The notes under the pieces are model-generated. The model did not search any database. It had not been told where the DNA came from and saw only the letters and a list, made by a program, of their open reading frames with translations. A stretch of DNA of 64,000 nucleotides from Pseudomonadota bacterium (GTDB taxonomy: Bacteria; Desulfobacterota; Desulfobacteria; Desulfobacterales; Desulfolunaceae): NCBI GenBank assembly GCA_018818835.1, contig JAHIRD010000012.1, positions 1-64,000 on the forward strand, read 5' to 3'. Positions within the stretch are counted from its first letter, which is position 1. The number at the start of each line of letters is the position of its first letter. The position numbers were made by a program, and so were the translations under genes. Positions 17,365 to 26,728 of this stretch are shown piece by piece.

Positions 17365-20300
17365 ATGCTAAAACGACTTGAAATCAGATTAAAACCCCAG
17401 TTGAATGACGCCGAAGGAGAGGGCTTGCGCAAAAAAGCCAAAGCCTATTTCGGCATGGTGATCGATGAGGTCAGGACCATCCACATTGTGACCCTGGATG
17501 CGGACCTCAGCGATGAACAACTGATGACCATACAGAGAGAATTGTTCACTAATCCAGTCACCCAGGAATCGTCCTTTGAGCCTTTAGATACGGATTTTGA
17601 CTGGTGTCTCTGGGTGGGGTTCCGGCCAGGGGTGAGGGATAATCCCGGCAGTACGGCCGTGGAAGCCATTGAGGATATTCTTGGCCAGAAATTCAAATCC
17701 CATGAAGCGGTCTATACCTCTAAACGCTATTGCATCACAGGAAAAAATCTTACAGAAAAAGATGCCCATACCCTTGCAGGAGAACTTCTGGCCAACGATA
17801 TCATCCAGCAATGGAAGGTGTTTTCCCGTGAAAGCTGGGATCCTTTAACCGGGGTCGGGTTTAATGTTTCAAAGGTTCTTCTGGACCACAGCCCCACGGT
17901 GAGCACCATACCCGTTGAAAGTGATGAGGGTTTACGTAAAATCAGTTTTGAGCGTAGCCTGGCCTTGAATGCCAAGGATATTCCAGTGATCAGGGGATAT
18001 TTCTGCCGGGACGAGGTTTTAAGTGAACGTGCCCGTGTGGGTCTGACCGATCCCACGGATGTGGAACTTGAATACATTTCACAGTCCAGAAGTGATCACT
18101 GTAACCACAATACCTTTCAAGGGATTTTTCGTTACACGGATATTGAGACCGGCCAGGTTGTCATTGAGGACAATCTGTTTAAAACCTATATCAAGGAACC
18201 CACCCTTTTATTGAAAGACAGGAAAGACTGGGTGGTTTCGGTGCTCTGGGACAATGCAGGCATCGGTCGTTTTGACGACGAAAACAATTATGTCATTACC
18301 GGTGAAACCCATAATTCACCCTCCAATATGGAGGCCTATGGCGGGGCCATTACCGGCATTGTCGGCGTATACAGGGATCCTCTGGGCACAGGACTGGGGT
18401 CCAGGCTTGTCATGGGGAGTTACGGCTTCTGCGTGGCTGACCGGGACTACGACGGAGAGCTCAAGCCACGACTTCATCCAAGGCGTCTTCTTGATGGTGT
18501 CATCGAAGGGGTCAAAGACGGAGGCAACAAAAGCGGTATTCCCACACCCTTTGGACAGATTTATTTTGACAAGGGTTATCTGGGGAAAAGCCTGGTTTTT
18601 GTGACAGCCCTGGGTATCATGCCGGCCAAAGTCAAGGGGAAACCCTCCCATGAAAAAAAGACATCCCCCGGAGATTTGATCATCATGTGCGGCGGCCGTG
18701 TCGGAAAAGACGGGATCCATGGTGTCACCGCCTCTTCGGAAGTGTTCAGTGAACATACGCCGGCCGGTCATGTTCAGATTGGCGACCCCTATACCCAGAA
18801 AAAGATGCATGACTTTATCCTGGAAGCCAGGGATGAAGGGCTGATTGAATTTATCACGGACAACGGTGGCGGTGGTTTATCCTCATCCATCGGTGAGTCG
18901 GCTGAAATCAGTAATGGCTGCCATGTGCAGCTGGACAAGGTTCCCCTGAAATACGATGGCCTGGACCAATGGGAAATCTGGATCTCCGAATCCCAGGAAC
19001 GTATGACCGTGGTGGTCCGCCCTTGCCATCTGGATCGCTTTATGGCTCTTTCCGGAAAACACGCCGTGGAAAGTTCGGTGATCGGGGAGTATACGGACTC
19101 AGGCAAGCTTCATATTTCCTACCATGGAAAAACCTGCGCCTATGTGAATATGGATCTCTTGTCCGAGGGATTTCCCCAGTGGGAATTCGAAGCCAGATGG
19201 CAGACGCCTGAAATGCGTGGCTTGGTGGAACCTGTTCTTGGAGAGCCCGAGAACTACAACGATCTTCTTCTGGATCTTATGGACAGGCCCAATATGTGTT
19301 CCAAAGAATGGGTAATCCGTCAATACGATCATGAAGTCCAGGGAAGCAGTGTGATCAAACCTCTGGTGGGAAAAGAGCGGGATGTGACAAGCGATGCCTC
19401 GGTGATCAAGCCCGTGCTTGGTTCGGAAAAAGGCCTTGCTTTTTCCCAGGCCCTGCTTCCCTCCTACTCGGCCATTGATGCCTACCACATGACTGCCTGT
19501 ACCATTGACGAGGCGGTAAGGCGGCTGATCAGTGTGGGGGCTGACCCGGAACAGATTGGCGGCGTTGATAATTTCTGCTGGCCGGATATCCAGTACCATC
19601 CGGTAAACAATCCCGATGGCATGTTCAAAGCCGCTCAGCTGGTCAGATCATGCCGTGCTCTGAAGGACATGTGTATGGCCTATGAGATACCCTTGTTGTC
19701 CGGCAAGGATAGCATGTATGTGGATGGCCATCTCAAAGGGCGATACGGTCAAACCCAGAAGGTTTCAGCACGTGAAACCATGCAGTTCTCCGCATCTGCC
19801 GTGGTCAAGGATATCAATGCCTGTGTAACCATGGATGCCAAGATGGAAGGTGATTTGATCTATCTGATCGGAGAAACGTCGGATCATCTGGGGGCATCTG
19901 AATATTATGAGCATCTGGGATGTACGGGAGCCAACGTTCCTTGTGTTAAAGCATCCCATTACATGCCCCGGTACAGGGCCCTTGCACGGGCCATGGAAAA
20001 AGGACTTGTGGCTTCGGCCCATGGCGTATACAGGGGCGGTCTGGCCGTGCATTTGGCTTTGGTGTCCATGGCCGGATGTCTGGGTATGACCGTGGATCTG
20101 AGCCAGGTTATCTGGGAAGGACATGAGGATAAGCTGCGGAATGATCGGATTCTGTTTTCCGAAACACCGGGCCGTTTGATTGTCACGGTTCCACCTGAAC
20201 ATAAATCTGTTTTTGAAAAATTATTCTCGGGCATGGCCCTTAAAATGATCGGTCAGGTTCGTTCGTCTTTGGATCCACTTTTGATCACCGGCATGAATGG

Positions 20301-20373
20301 AAAACAATGTGTCTTACTTTTACCGGGTGATCTTAAAAAGTCCTGGAAGAAACGGTTTGGAGATGTGATATGA
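17365..20373 (+). CDS. purL: Phosphoribosylformylglycinamidine synthase, large synthetase subunit
   Basis: Fourth step of purine synthesis, converting FGAR to FGAM with ATP and ammonia. The 1002 residues correspond to the PurS-like N-terminal, linker and two synthetase parts of the long single-chain enzyme, but without its glutaminase. The start of the first ATP-binding half shows S-R-S-D-H-C-N-H-N-T-F and E-T-H-N-S-P-S; later T-D-N-G-G-G-G-L-S-S-S and L-L-S-G-K-D-S-M-Y lie in conserved positions. ATG at 17365 gives MLKRLEIRLKPQL, matching the PurS-like start; the frame extends up to a TTG at 17332. It overlaps purQ by 4 bp. Confidence 0.95.
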   Translation: MLKRLEIRLKPQLNDAEGEGLRKKAKAYFGMVIDEVRTIHIVTLDADLSDEQLMTIQRELFTNPVTQESSFEPLDTDFDWCLWVGFRPGVRDNPGSTAVEAIEDILGQKFKSHEAVYTSKRYCITGKNLTEKDAHTLAGELLANDIIQQWKVFSRESWDPLTGVGFNVSKVLLDHSPTVSTIPVESDEGLRKISFERSLALNAKDIPVIRGYFCRDEVLSERARVGLTDPTDVELEYISQSRSDHCNHNTFQGIFRYTDIETGQVVIEDNLFKTYIKEPTLLLKDRKDWVVSVLWDNAGIGRFDDENNYVITGETHNSPSNMEAYGGAITGIVGVYRDPLGTGLGSRLVMGSYGFCVADRDYDGELKPRLHPRRLLDGVIEGVKDGGNKSGIPTPFGQIYFDKGYLGKSLVFVTALGIMPAKVKGKPSHEKKTSPGDLIIMCGGRVGKDGIHGVTASSEVFSEHTPAGHVQIGDPYTQKKMHDFILEARDEGLIEFITDNGGGGLSSSIGESAEISNGCHVQLDKVPLKYDGLDQWEIWISESQERMTVVVRPCHLDRFMALSGKHAVESSVIGEYTDSGKLHISYHGKTCAYVNMDLLSEGFPQWEFEARWQTPEMRGLVEPVLGEPENYNDLLLDLMDRPNMCSKEWVIRQYDHEVQGSSVIKPLVGKERDVTSDASVIKPVLGSEKGLAFSQALLPSYSAIDAYHMTACTIDEAVRRLISVGADPEQIGGVDNFCWPDIQYHPVNNPDGMFKAAQLVRSCRALKDMCMAYEIPLLSGKDSMYVDGHLKGRYGQTQKVSARETMQFSASAVVKDINACVTMDAKMEGDLIYLIGETSDHLGASEYYEHLGCTGANVPCVKASHYMPRYRALARAMEKGLVASAHGVYRGGLAVHLALVSMAGCLGMTVDLSQVIWEGHEDKLRNDRILFSETPGRLIVTVPPEHKSVFEKLFSGMALKMIGQVRSSLDPLLITGMNGKQCVLLLPGDLKKSWKKRFGDVI

Positions 20374-21200
20374 ACGATGTAAAGGTGCTTGTTTTAACGG
20401 GCTACGGCCTGAATTGTGATCATGAAACGGCCTATGCATTTGAGCTGGCCGGAGCCGTTGCCACCCGTGTCCATATCAATTCACTTATCGACGGTTCACA
20501 AACGTTGTCTGATTACCATATTCTGGTGTTCGGCGGCGGATTCAGCTGGGGGGATGACCATGGGGCTGGGGTGGTTCAAGCCGTACGTCTTAAAACCCAC
20601 ATCGGGTCAACCCTTAAGGATTTTATTAATAAGGGTAACCTGATTCTGGGAATCTGTAATGGATTTCAGACCCTGGTGAACATGGGTCTTCTACCTGGTT
20701 TTGACGGAGATTACCAGACCCGCCGTGTGGCCCTGACTTATAACGATTGCGGGAATTTCAGGGATGATTGGGTGACCCTTAAGGTGAATTCCAAATGCCC
20801 CTGTGTGTTTACCAAGGGCATGGATATTCTGGAATATCCCATTCGTCATGGGGAGGGGAAGTTCTATGCCGAGCCTAAAGAAATTGAAACTCTTGTGAGC
20901 AACAATCAGGTGGCCATCCGCTATGCCATGGCAGATGGAACAAGGGCAATGGGAAAATTTCCTGAGAATCCAAATGGCTCTGTTGATGATATCGCTGGGA
21001 TCTGTGACAGTACAGGGCGTGTATTTGGACTGATGCCCCACCCCGAAGCATTCAACCATCCCACCAACCATCCCACCTGGACACGCACGTGTGACCAGGC
21101 CAGGCGAATGGGTGAGGATGCCACAACCAGAGCCCAGGATACCCTGGGGATCCGTCTGTTCAGAAATGGTGTTGACTATATCCGGAACAGGGGCCTATAA
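20370..21200 (+). CDS. purQ: Phosphoribosylformylglycinamidine synthase, glutaminase subunit
   Basis: Class I glutamine amidotransferase supplying ammonia to PurL. The nucleophile is Cys96 in G-I-C-N-G-F-Q, and G-L-M-P-H-P-E-A carries the catalytic His and Glu. V-F-G-G-G-F-S-W-G-D-D near residue 53 matches the glutaminase part of long PurL proteins. PurL and PurQ together have about the length of the 1295-residue E. coli enzyme, so this looks like that long form split into two genes that overlap as ATGA. Confidence 0.94.
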   Translation: MNDVKVLVLTGYGLNCDHETAYAFELAGAVATRVHINSLIDGSQTLSDYHILVFGGGFSWGDDHGAGVVQAVRLKTHIGSTLKDFINKGNLILGICNGFQTLVNMGLLPGFDGDYQTRRVALTYNDCGNFRDDWVTLKVNSKCPCVFTKGMDILEYPIRHGEGKFYAEPKEIETLVSNNQVAIRYAMADGTRAMGKFPENPNGSVDDIAGICDSTGRVFGLMPHPEAFNHPTNHPTWTRTCDQARRMGEDATTRAQDTLGIRLFRNGVDYIRNRGL

Positions 21201-21229
21201 TCCGTTCAATTTAGACCGGAATTTATTGA

Positions 21230-21278
21230 AACTGTTCCTTTCCGGTGTTTTTCGGAAGACATAAGGAACAGTTTTTTT
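21230..21278 (+). terminator. Rho-independent terminator after purQ
   Basis: AACTGTTCCTT (21230-21240) pairs with AAGGAACAGTT (21263-21273), with a continuing T-run. The 22-nt loop contains a smaller CCGGTGTTTTTCGG hairpin. It ends the purL-purQ transcript. Confidence 0.85.
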
Positions 21279-21335
21279 ACCTGATCGTCTCTCCGGAACC
21301 GGACCACACTATGATGAACGGAGACACTCCTTCAT

Positions 21336-22913
21336 ATGTCCACATACGGCTTGAAAACCAATATTGCGGTTCAAATAGCCCTGATTCTTTTTTTTGGAAT
21401 GGGGCTGACAGCCTTCATGACCACCAATCTGATTGAACATCTGCTTGTGAAAAGCCATGTATCTAAAGGAACAATGCTTCTCTCCCTCATACAGGGTGAA
21501 AATAAGGGGGAGTATGGGGTTTATGAAAATCATCATCTGAAAAAGGGATTTGGCCCCCTGACCCATAGACTTTTACCGGAATCCGGGGCCACCTGCGCTT
21601 TGATTGTTTATCCTGACACGGACACGGTGATGAAGTATGGCCCGGATTGTGACATGGAAGGGCCCATGACATCCTGCGCCAGGAAGGCAGCGCGTTTAAA
21701 CCAAACCATGGAAACCAAGTATGGAGATGGGTGGGGGGTTTTCTGGACACAGAAACAGTCCTTGATCCTGGCGGCGCCCCTTTTCAAAGGTAAAAAAGAA
21801 ACACCAGGGATAGCTCTGATGATTCCTTTGAGCCCCCTTTACATGCAGGTGCGTCGTGCCCAGAGTCTGATTTTCCTCTATGTTTTGATCAACGGGATCC
21901 TTTTGACCCTTGCCGGTTTATATCAGATATCCAAACTGGTTGTCCGGCCAGTTCAACGGCTCCTGAGGCGGGCTGAAGGTTACCACGGTGAAAACAAGGA
22001 TCTGATTTTTGATGAAAAAGGCGGAAATGAATTCCACAGGCTGTCCACGGCATTGAACAACATGCTTGGACGGATATCCGATGACAGGGACAAACTCGGA
22101 AAAACCGTGATTTCCCTTGAAAAAACCAATCGGGAACTCAAACAGGCCCAGTCTGATATTATACGGGCTGAAAAACTTGCCTCCATCGGGCGCCTTTCAT
22201 CTGGGATCGCCCATGAGATCGGGAATCCCCTTGGCATTGTGAGCGGCTATCTGGAACTTTTGAAAAATCAGTCCATTGATGATGACCAAAAACACGATTT
22301 TATTGAGCGAGCCGAACGTGAATTGTCCCGCATAGACCGTATCATTCGTCAGCTGTTGAATTATTCCCGGACATCGTCGCCGATGATGACATTTTTTTCC
22401 GTCCATGAAACCATTATGGATGTGGCGGAAATGCTTCGGATACAACCGGTGATGGCAGGAACAACGCTGGATGTTCTTCTTGAGGCAAAGAAGGACAGGA
22501 TCAAGGGGGATTCCGATCAACTCCGTCAGGTGCTGATGAATCTTGCCATCAATGCCCAGGATGCCATTAGCCTTTGCAACGCGACAGACACGGGCCGCAT
22601 CTGTTTTGAAACGGATACTATTTCTGGTGATGACCCTGAAACAGATCCGGGCCCTTTGCTAAAGATCAGTATCACGGATAATGGGGCCGGGATTCCCAAG
22701 GGGCATCTGGGTACGATTTTTGATCCGTTTTTTACCACCAAAGAGCCTGGGAAAGGTACGGGTCTTGGCCTATCCGTATGCTTTACCATTATCCAGGGTC
22801 TGGGTGGGCGCATTCACGTGGACAGCGAAGAAGGCAAGGGCACCCGGGTGGACATCTTTTTTCCCCTTCCCCAATCATCCCGTGGCCAGAGCCATGAAAA
22901 AGATCAACCATGA
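21336..22913 (+). CDS. Membrane-bound sensor histidine kinase
   Basis: First component of a two-component system. Two transmembrane segments (about 12-30 and 178-198) frame a roughly 145-residue periplasmic domain with no recognised fold but several cysteines (C87, C105 and C114 approximately). A HAMP domain and coiled coil lead to the dimerisation helix with phospho-accepting His293 in [13 protein letters not shown]. The ATPase part has [21 protein letters not shown] and G-T-G-L-G-L-S. It is of the NtrB/ZraS class that pairs with sigma-54 activators, and the next gene is exactly that, 13 bp on. What it senses is unknown. Confidence 0.93.
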   Translation: MSTYGLKTNIAVQIALILFFGMGLTAFMTTNLIEHLLVKSHVSKGTMLLSLIQGENKGEYGVYENHHLKKGFGPLTHRLLPESGATCALIVYPDTDTVMKYGPDCDMEGPMTSCARKAARLNQTMETKYGDGWGVFWTQKQSLILAAPLFKGKKETPGIALMIPLSPLYMQVRRAQSLIFLYVLINGILLTLAGLYQISKLVVRPVQRLLRRAEGYHGENKDLIFDEKGGNEFHRLSTALNNMLGRISDDRDKLGKTVISLEKTNRELKQAQSDIIRAEKLASIGRLSSGIAHEIGNPLGIVSGYLELLKNQSIDDDQKHDFIERAERELSRIDRIIRQLLNYSRTSSPMMTFFSVHETIMDVAEMLRIQPVMAGTTLDVLLEAKKDRIKGDSDQLRQVLMNLAINAQDAISLCNATDTGRICFETDTISGDDPETDPGPLLKISITDNGAGIPKGHLGTIFDPFFTTKEPGKGTGLGLSVCFTIIQGLGGRIHVDSEEGKGTRVDIFFPLPQSSRGQSHEKDQP

Positions 22914-22926
22914 AGGTCAGGTGGAT

Positions 22927-24348
22927 ATGAGCGAACAAGATAACAAAAAAAGACTTCTCGTGATTGATGATGAAGAGAACATGAGACATATGCTGTTCTC
23001 CATGGTCACCCAATACGGTTATCAGACCGAAACCGCAGCAGACGGGCTCGAAGGCCTTGAAAAAGTGGAACAGGCCAGATCCCAAGGCCGACCCTTTGAT
23101 GTGATTTTGTGTGATATCAAAATGCCGAACATGGACGGCATGTCCTTTTTGAAGGCCGGGAAAGATCTTCTGACAGGCAGCACCGTGGTGGTGATGTCTG
23201 CTTACGGAACCATAGACTCTGCTGTGGAAGCCATGAAACTCGGGGCCTACGATTATATTTCAAAACCGTTCAAGGCCGATGAAATCAAGCTTGTTTTGGA
23301 AAAAGCCAGTGAACGGGAGAAACTGAAAAATGAAAATTTGTTTCTCAAAAAACGAATCAAAACCATTGAATCAGATTACAGTTTCAATGATATCACAGCC
23401 AAAAGCAAGGCCATGAAAGATGTCTTTTATCTTGCTGAAAAAGCCGCCCGATTTACGACAACGGTTCTGATTACCGGAGGCAGTGGTACCGGAAAAGAAT
23501 TGATCGCCAAGGGGATACACCTGATGAGCGACAGGGCAGACAAGTTTCTGGTCCCGGTGAACTGCGGGGGCATCCCTGAAAATCTCATGGAAAGTGAATT
23601 TTTCGGATACAAGAAAGGGGCCTTCACCGATGCCAAGGCCGACAAAAAAGGCTTGTTTGAAGAAGCGGAAGGGGGGACTCTTTTTTTGGATGAAATAGGG
23701 GAGTTACCCTTGTCCATGCAGGTCAAGCTTCTTCGGGTTCTCCAGGAGAATGAAATCAGGGCCGTGGGTGAACTGAAAACCCGTAAAATCAATGTCCGGG
23801 TGATTGCCGCCACAGCCAGGAATTTAGAAGACGAAGTGCAGAAGGGAAATTTCAGGGAAGATCTTTTTTATCGTCTTAATGTTCTGTCCATCAAACTTCC
23901 GCCTTTAAAAGACCGCAGGGAGGATATCCCTGTTTTATGTGAGCGTTTTATGGATATGTTCAACCTGCGCTTTGGCCGTCACATTAAATCCATATCTCCG
24001 GCCGCCATGGGCCTGTTTTACAGTCATGACTGGCCCGGGAATATCCGTGAACTTGAAAACGCTATCGAGCGTGCCATTGTTCTTGCCGATGAGGATGTTC
24101 TTCTTCCCGAACATTTTACAGGCCTGAGCCATGTTGAGCCTATTCCTTTAAAAGACACTCCCCAGGACGGGGACATGACAAACCTGCAGAGCTTTTCTCT
24201 TAAGACAGCCAAAGAGGCGCTGGAGCGCACCATGATCATCCGTGCCCTACGTGAAACCAACGGGAATCGGACCCATGCTTCAAGGCTTCTGGAAATAAGT
24301 CATCCCTCGCTTTTAAGCAAGATCAAGGCCTATGATATTGATTTGTGA
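22927..24348 (+). CDS. Sigma-54-dependent response regulator (NtrC family)
   Basis: Partner of the preceding kinase. A receiver domain (phospho-acceptor Asp63 in L-C-D-I-K-M-P-N-M-D-G) is followed by an AAA+ sigma-54 interaction domain, with G-G-S-G-T-G-K-E-L-I as Walker A and G-G-T-L-F-L-D-E-I-G-E as Walker B. A Fis-type helix-turn-helix (N-G-N-R-T-H-A-S-R-L-L) closes the protein. The loop that contacts sigma-54 reads G-A-F-T-D-A (231-236) instead of G-A-F-T-G-A. I start at ATG 22927, with AGGTGG just upstream; the open frame extends back inside the kinase gene. It probably activates sigma-54 promoters elsewhere, as none is obvious next to it. Confidence 0.94.
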   Translation: MSEQDNKKRLLVIDDEENMRHMLFSMVTQYGYQTETAADGLEGLEKVEQARSQGRPFDVILCDIKMPNMDGMSFLKAGKDLLTGSTVVVMSAYGTIDSAVEAMKLGAYDYISKPFKADEIKLVLEKASEREKLKNENLFLKKRIKTIESDYSFNDITAKSKAMKDVFYLAEKAARFTTTVLITGGSGTGKELIAKGIHLMSDRADKFLVPVNCGGIPENLMESEFFGYKKGAFTDAKADKKGLFEEAEGGTLFLDEIGELPLSMQVKLLRVLQENEIRAVGELKTRKINVRVIAATARNLEDEVQKGNFREDLFYRLNVLSIKLPPLKDRREDIPVLCERFMDMFNLRFGRHIKSISPAAMGLFYSHDWPGNIRELENAIERAIVLADEDVLLPEHFTGLSHVEPIPLKDTPQDGDMTNLQSFSLKTAKEALERTMIIRALRETNGNRTHASRLLEISHPSLLSKIKAYDIDL

Positions 24349-24406
24349 CTTTCCAGCTTTCTTGATTCAGTAAAAAAATAAAATAGATGTGATGAGGAGG
24401 TTATCC

Positions 24407-25882
24407 GTGGACAAGATACTCATTGGCAAAGGTGAACAGCATGTTCATTTGATCGCCAGATATGGTAATCGTCACGGCCTGATCGCAGGGGCCACCGGTA
24501 CGGGCAAGTCTATTTCACTTATGGTTCTGGCAGAGGGTTTCTCCCAGCTGGGCGTTCCGGTGTTCATGGCAGATGTAAAAGGTGATATCTCTGGCCTGGC
24601 CATGGCGGGAACCACCAATGACAGGATTCAAGAGCGTGTTGACCAAATCGGCATGGAGGGTTATGCCCATGAAGCCAATCCGGTTTTGTTCTGGGATCTA
24701 TACGGGCAGTCGGGCCATCCGGTTAGAACCACCATCAGCGAGATCGGCCCGACTTTACTGGGGAGAATGCTTGAACTCAACGACACCCAGACCGGGATTC
24801 TTGAAATAGCCTTTAAGCTGGCAGATGATCAAGGCCTGCTGCTCCTTGACCTTGATGATCTTAGGGCTCTTCTGGGGTTCGTGGCTGAGAAACGTAAAGA
24901 GATTTCCACACGCTATGGACTGGTCAGCACCCAGTCGGTGGCTGCCATCCAGCGCGCTGTTTTATCACTGGAACGTGAAGGCGGTGATGCCTTTCTCGGC
25001 GAGCCTGCTCTTGAACTCGATGATTTGATGCGAACAGACCTAAGCGGTCGGGGTATTATCAATATTCTTGTGGCGAATCAGCTTATTTTAAAACCCAGAT
25101 TGTACTCAAGTTTTCTTCTATGGCTGCTTTCCGAATTGTTCGAGAACCTTCCCGAGGTCGGTGATCTTGACAAGCCCAAGCTTGTTTTTTTCTTTGATGA
25201 ATCCCATCTCCTTTTTGATGATGCACCGCCTGTCTTGCGTCAACGTATGGAGCAGCTTGTGCGAATCATTCGTTCCAAGGGTGTGGGTGTCTATTTCTGC
25301 TCGCAATTTCCCGATGACATTCCAAACGACATCCTCGGCCAACTCGGCAATCGAATCCAGCACGCCCTGCGGGCGTTTACCCCACGGGACCAAAAGGCGG
25401 TGCGAACAGCTGCAGAAACCTTTGTTGCCAACCCCAGGCTCAATGTGGCTGACGTCATATCCCAGCTTTCCGTTGGAGAGGCCCTTGTTTCCACTCTCCA
25501 GGAAAAAGGCGTGCCCATGCCTGTCGAACGGACCTTAATATGCCCCCCACGATGCCGGATGGGGGCCATAACCTCTGACGAGTACGCCCTGGTAAGGTCT
25601 CGCAGCCCCCTGGGCAGCAAGTATGACACGCCCATAAATCGCGACTCTGCCTATGAGGTCCTGGGCCGCCGAACCGTGGAAAAGGATGGTGCCGAGCACA
25701 CTGAACACGAAAAAACACCCGAGCGCGGTGGGATGCTGGGCGGTTTATTGTGGGGGACTAAGGGCCGCCAGGGCATGGTGGAAACCATGGTCAAACAGAC
25801 CGCACGTACCATTGGAAGCCAGATCGGCCGGAAAATCATGCGGGGCCTTCTGGGCGGAATCCTTGGAAAATCCCGTAGATAA
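24407..25882 (+). CDS. HerA-like P-loop ATPase of the DUF853/YjgR family
   Basis: Predicted cytosolic FtsK/HerA-superfamily ATPase; the E. coli relative is YjgR, of unknown role. Walker A is G-A-T-G-T-G-K-S (28-35), D-V-K-G-D-I-S-G-L-A follows near 55, and F-F-F-D-E-S-H-L-L-F is the Walker B region. Family-typical R-I-Q-H-A-L-R-A-F-T-P-R-D-Q-K-A and the Gly-rich C-terminal helix (G-L-L-G-G-I-L-G-K) are present. GTG at 24407 is the start because a perfect AGGAGG lies six bases before it; the earlier GTG at 24389 lies upstream of that site. No nuclease (NurA-like) partner is adjacent, so I do not infer DNA repair or defence. Confidence 0.9.
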   Translation: MDKILIGKGEQHVHLIARYGNRHGLIAGATGTGKSISLMVLAEGFSQLGVPVFMADVKGDISGLAMAGTTNDRIQERVDQIGMEGYAHEANPVLFWDLYGQSGHPVRTTISEIGPTLLGRMLELNDTQTGILEIAFKLADDQGLLLLDLDDLRALLGFVAEKRKEISTRYGLVSTQSVAAIQRAVLSLEREGGDAFLGEPALELDDLMRTDLSGRGIINILVANQLILKPRLYSSFLLWLLSELFENLPEVGDLDKPKLVFFFDESHLLFDDAPPVLRQRMEQLVRIIRSKGVGVYFCSQFPDDIPNDILGQLGNRIQHALRAFTPRDQKAVRTAAETFVANPRLNVADVISQLSVGEALVSTLQEKGVPMPVERTLICPPRCRMGAITSDEYALVRSRSPLGSKYDTPINRDSAYEVLGRRTVEKDGAEHTEHEKTPERGGMLGGLLWGTKGRQGMVETMVKQTARTIGSQIGRKIMRGLLGGILGKSRR

Positions 25883-25955
25883 ACAATCAAAAAGCCGTTT
25901 AACCATCAAGCACATGAAGGTCATGAAGAGGAAAATAAAATTTCCTTTTGCAGGC

Positions 25956-25983
25956 GGGCACGGCGCGCCGTGCCCCTACAACG
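25956..25983 (-). repeat. REP-like palindrome, copy 1
   Basis: A 20-bp perfect palindrome, GGGCACGGCGCGCCGTGCCC, is preceded on the minus strand by TTGTAG. The same TTGTAGRGGCA start and paired GGCA/TGCC arms recur at 26578-26610 and, as GTAGGGGCACG...CGTGCCC, at 43142-43167. This copy abuts the broken end of hicA. Confidence 0.65.
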
Positions 25984-26044
25984 AACCATCGTCACAATTA
26001 CGGGCCGCTGGGACACTCGTTCCTCGTACCACACACCCATAACG

Positions 26045-26203
26045 TCTGGTGCTGATATTTCAGAGGGTAGTGGGTCACGGGTTAGAGTTGCGTTAAATGA
26101 TATCCGTGCTATTTTCCATCGACCCCACCCTGAAAGAGTGACAAACAAGGGAGCCGTTAAATCTGTAAGACGATTTCTGCAAGAGGCGGGGGTGAGATTA
26201 TGA
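26045..26203 (+). pseudogene. hicA: 5'-truncated hicA toxin gene
   Basis: The C-terminal part of a HicA mRNA interferase is recognisable (S-G-A-D-I-S-E-G-S-G-S-R-V-R, then F-H-R-P-H-P and K-G-A-V-K-S-V-R-R-F-L). The first 35 or so residues, including the catalytic His region, are missing. Upstream sequence in the same frame, open from a GTG at 25970, has no HicA similarity and comes from the REP-like palindrome and unrelated DNA, so the N-terminal half was replaced. The fragment overlaps the hicB start by 4 bp as in intact hicAB operons. It is most likely inactive. Confidence 0.75.
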
Positions 26204-26538
26204 TGGAATATAAAGGATATTTTGCAAGGGTTGCGTTTGATGACGAAGCCAATATTTTTCATGGCGAAGTTATCAATTTGCGTGATGTAATTACCTTCGA
26301 AGGAGAATCGGTTAATGAACTGCGGAAGGCGTTTACTGATTCAGTCGAGGACTACTTGGAATTTTGTGCTGAACGTGGTGAGTATCCTGAGAAGCCTTAC
26401 TCTGGAAAATTCTTAGTTCGTGTTGAGCCTGAACTCCATAAAATCCTTGTTATACAGGCACGAAAAAATGGCAAGAGTCTAAATTCATGGGTAAATGATG
26501 CGCTTAATAACGTGGTGAAAACCTGTATTCATCAATAA
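26200..26538 (+). CDS. hicB: HicB family antitoxin
   Basis: Antitoxin and repressor of a HicAB toxin-antitoxin module. The N-terminal half is the degenerate RNase H-like HicB fold (Y-K-G-Y-F-A-R-V-A-F-D-D, F-H-G-E-V-I-N-L-R-D-V-I-T-F-E-G) with the helix L-R-K-A-F-T-D-S-V-E-D-Y-L. The C-terminal part (F-L-V-R-V-E-P-E-L-H, then N-G-K-S-L-N-S-W-V-N-D-A) is a ribbon-helix-helix DNA-binding domain. The length, 112 residues, is normal. Its toxin partner is truncated, so the antitoxin is an orphan here; it could still bind other HicA proteins. Confidence 0.9.
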   Translation: MMEYKGYFARVAFDDEANIFHGEVINLRDVITFEGESVNELRKAFTDSVEDYLEFCAERGEYPEKPYSGKFLVRVEPELHKILVIQARKNGKSLNSWVNDALNNVVKTCIHQ

Positions 26539-26577
26539 AATATTCTCGTGCAGGACCTTAACCACCATCGCTCGCAA

Positions 26578-26610
26578 TTTGTAGAGGCAATCACCCCCGT
26601 GGTTGCCCTT
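26578..26610 (+). repeat. REP-like palindrome, copy 2
   Basis: TTTGTAGAGGCAATCACCCC and the following CGTGGTTGCCC form an imperfect hairpin in opposite orientation to copy 1. The two copies flank the truncated hicA-hicB pair. Nothing else recognisable lies between hicB and 26728, apart from a GC-rich GGACAGGCACAGGGTCTGCC stretch near 26669. Confidence 0.55.
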
Positions 26611-26728
26611 GTTTGCATATCATGGATTGATGTTTTTGAATGGTGGCGTGATACGAAAAGGACAGGCACAGGGTCTGCCCCAACGACGTTACAGATGTTT
26701 TTAAGGTAGGCGATTAAGGGTGAACAGC

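Noticed and set aside
24407-25882. HerA-like ATPase as part of a defence or HerA-NurA repair system
   Set aside because: No nuclease, Sir2 or other defence partner is adjacent, and the sequence fits the YjgR/DUF853 branch.
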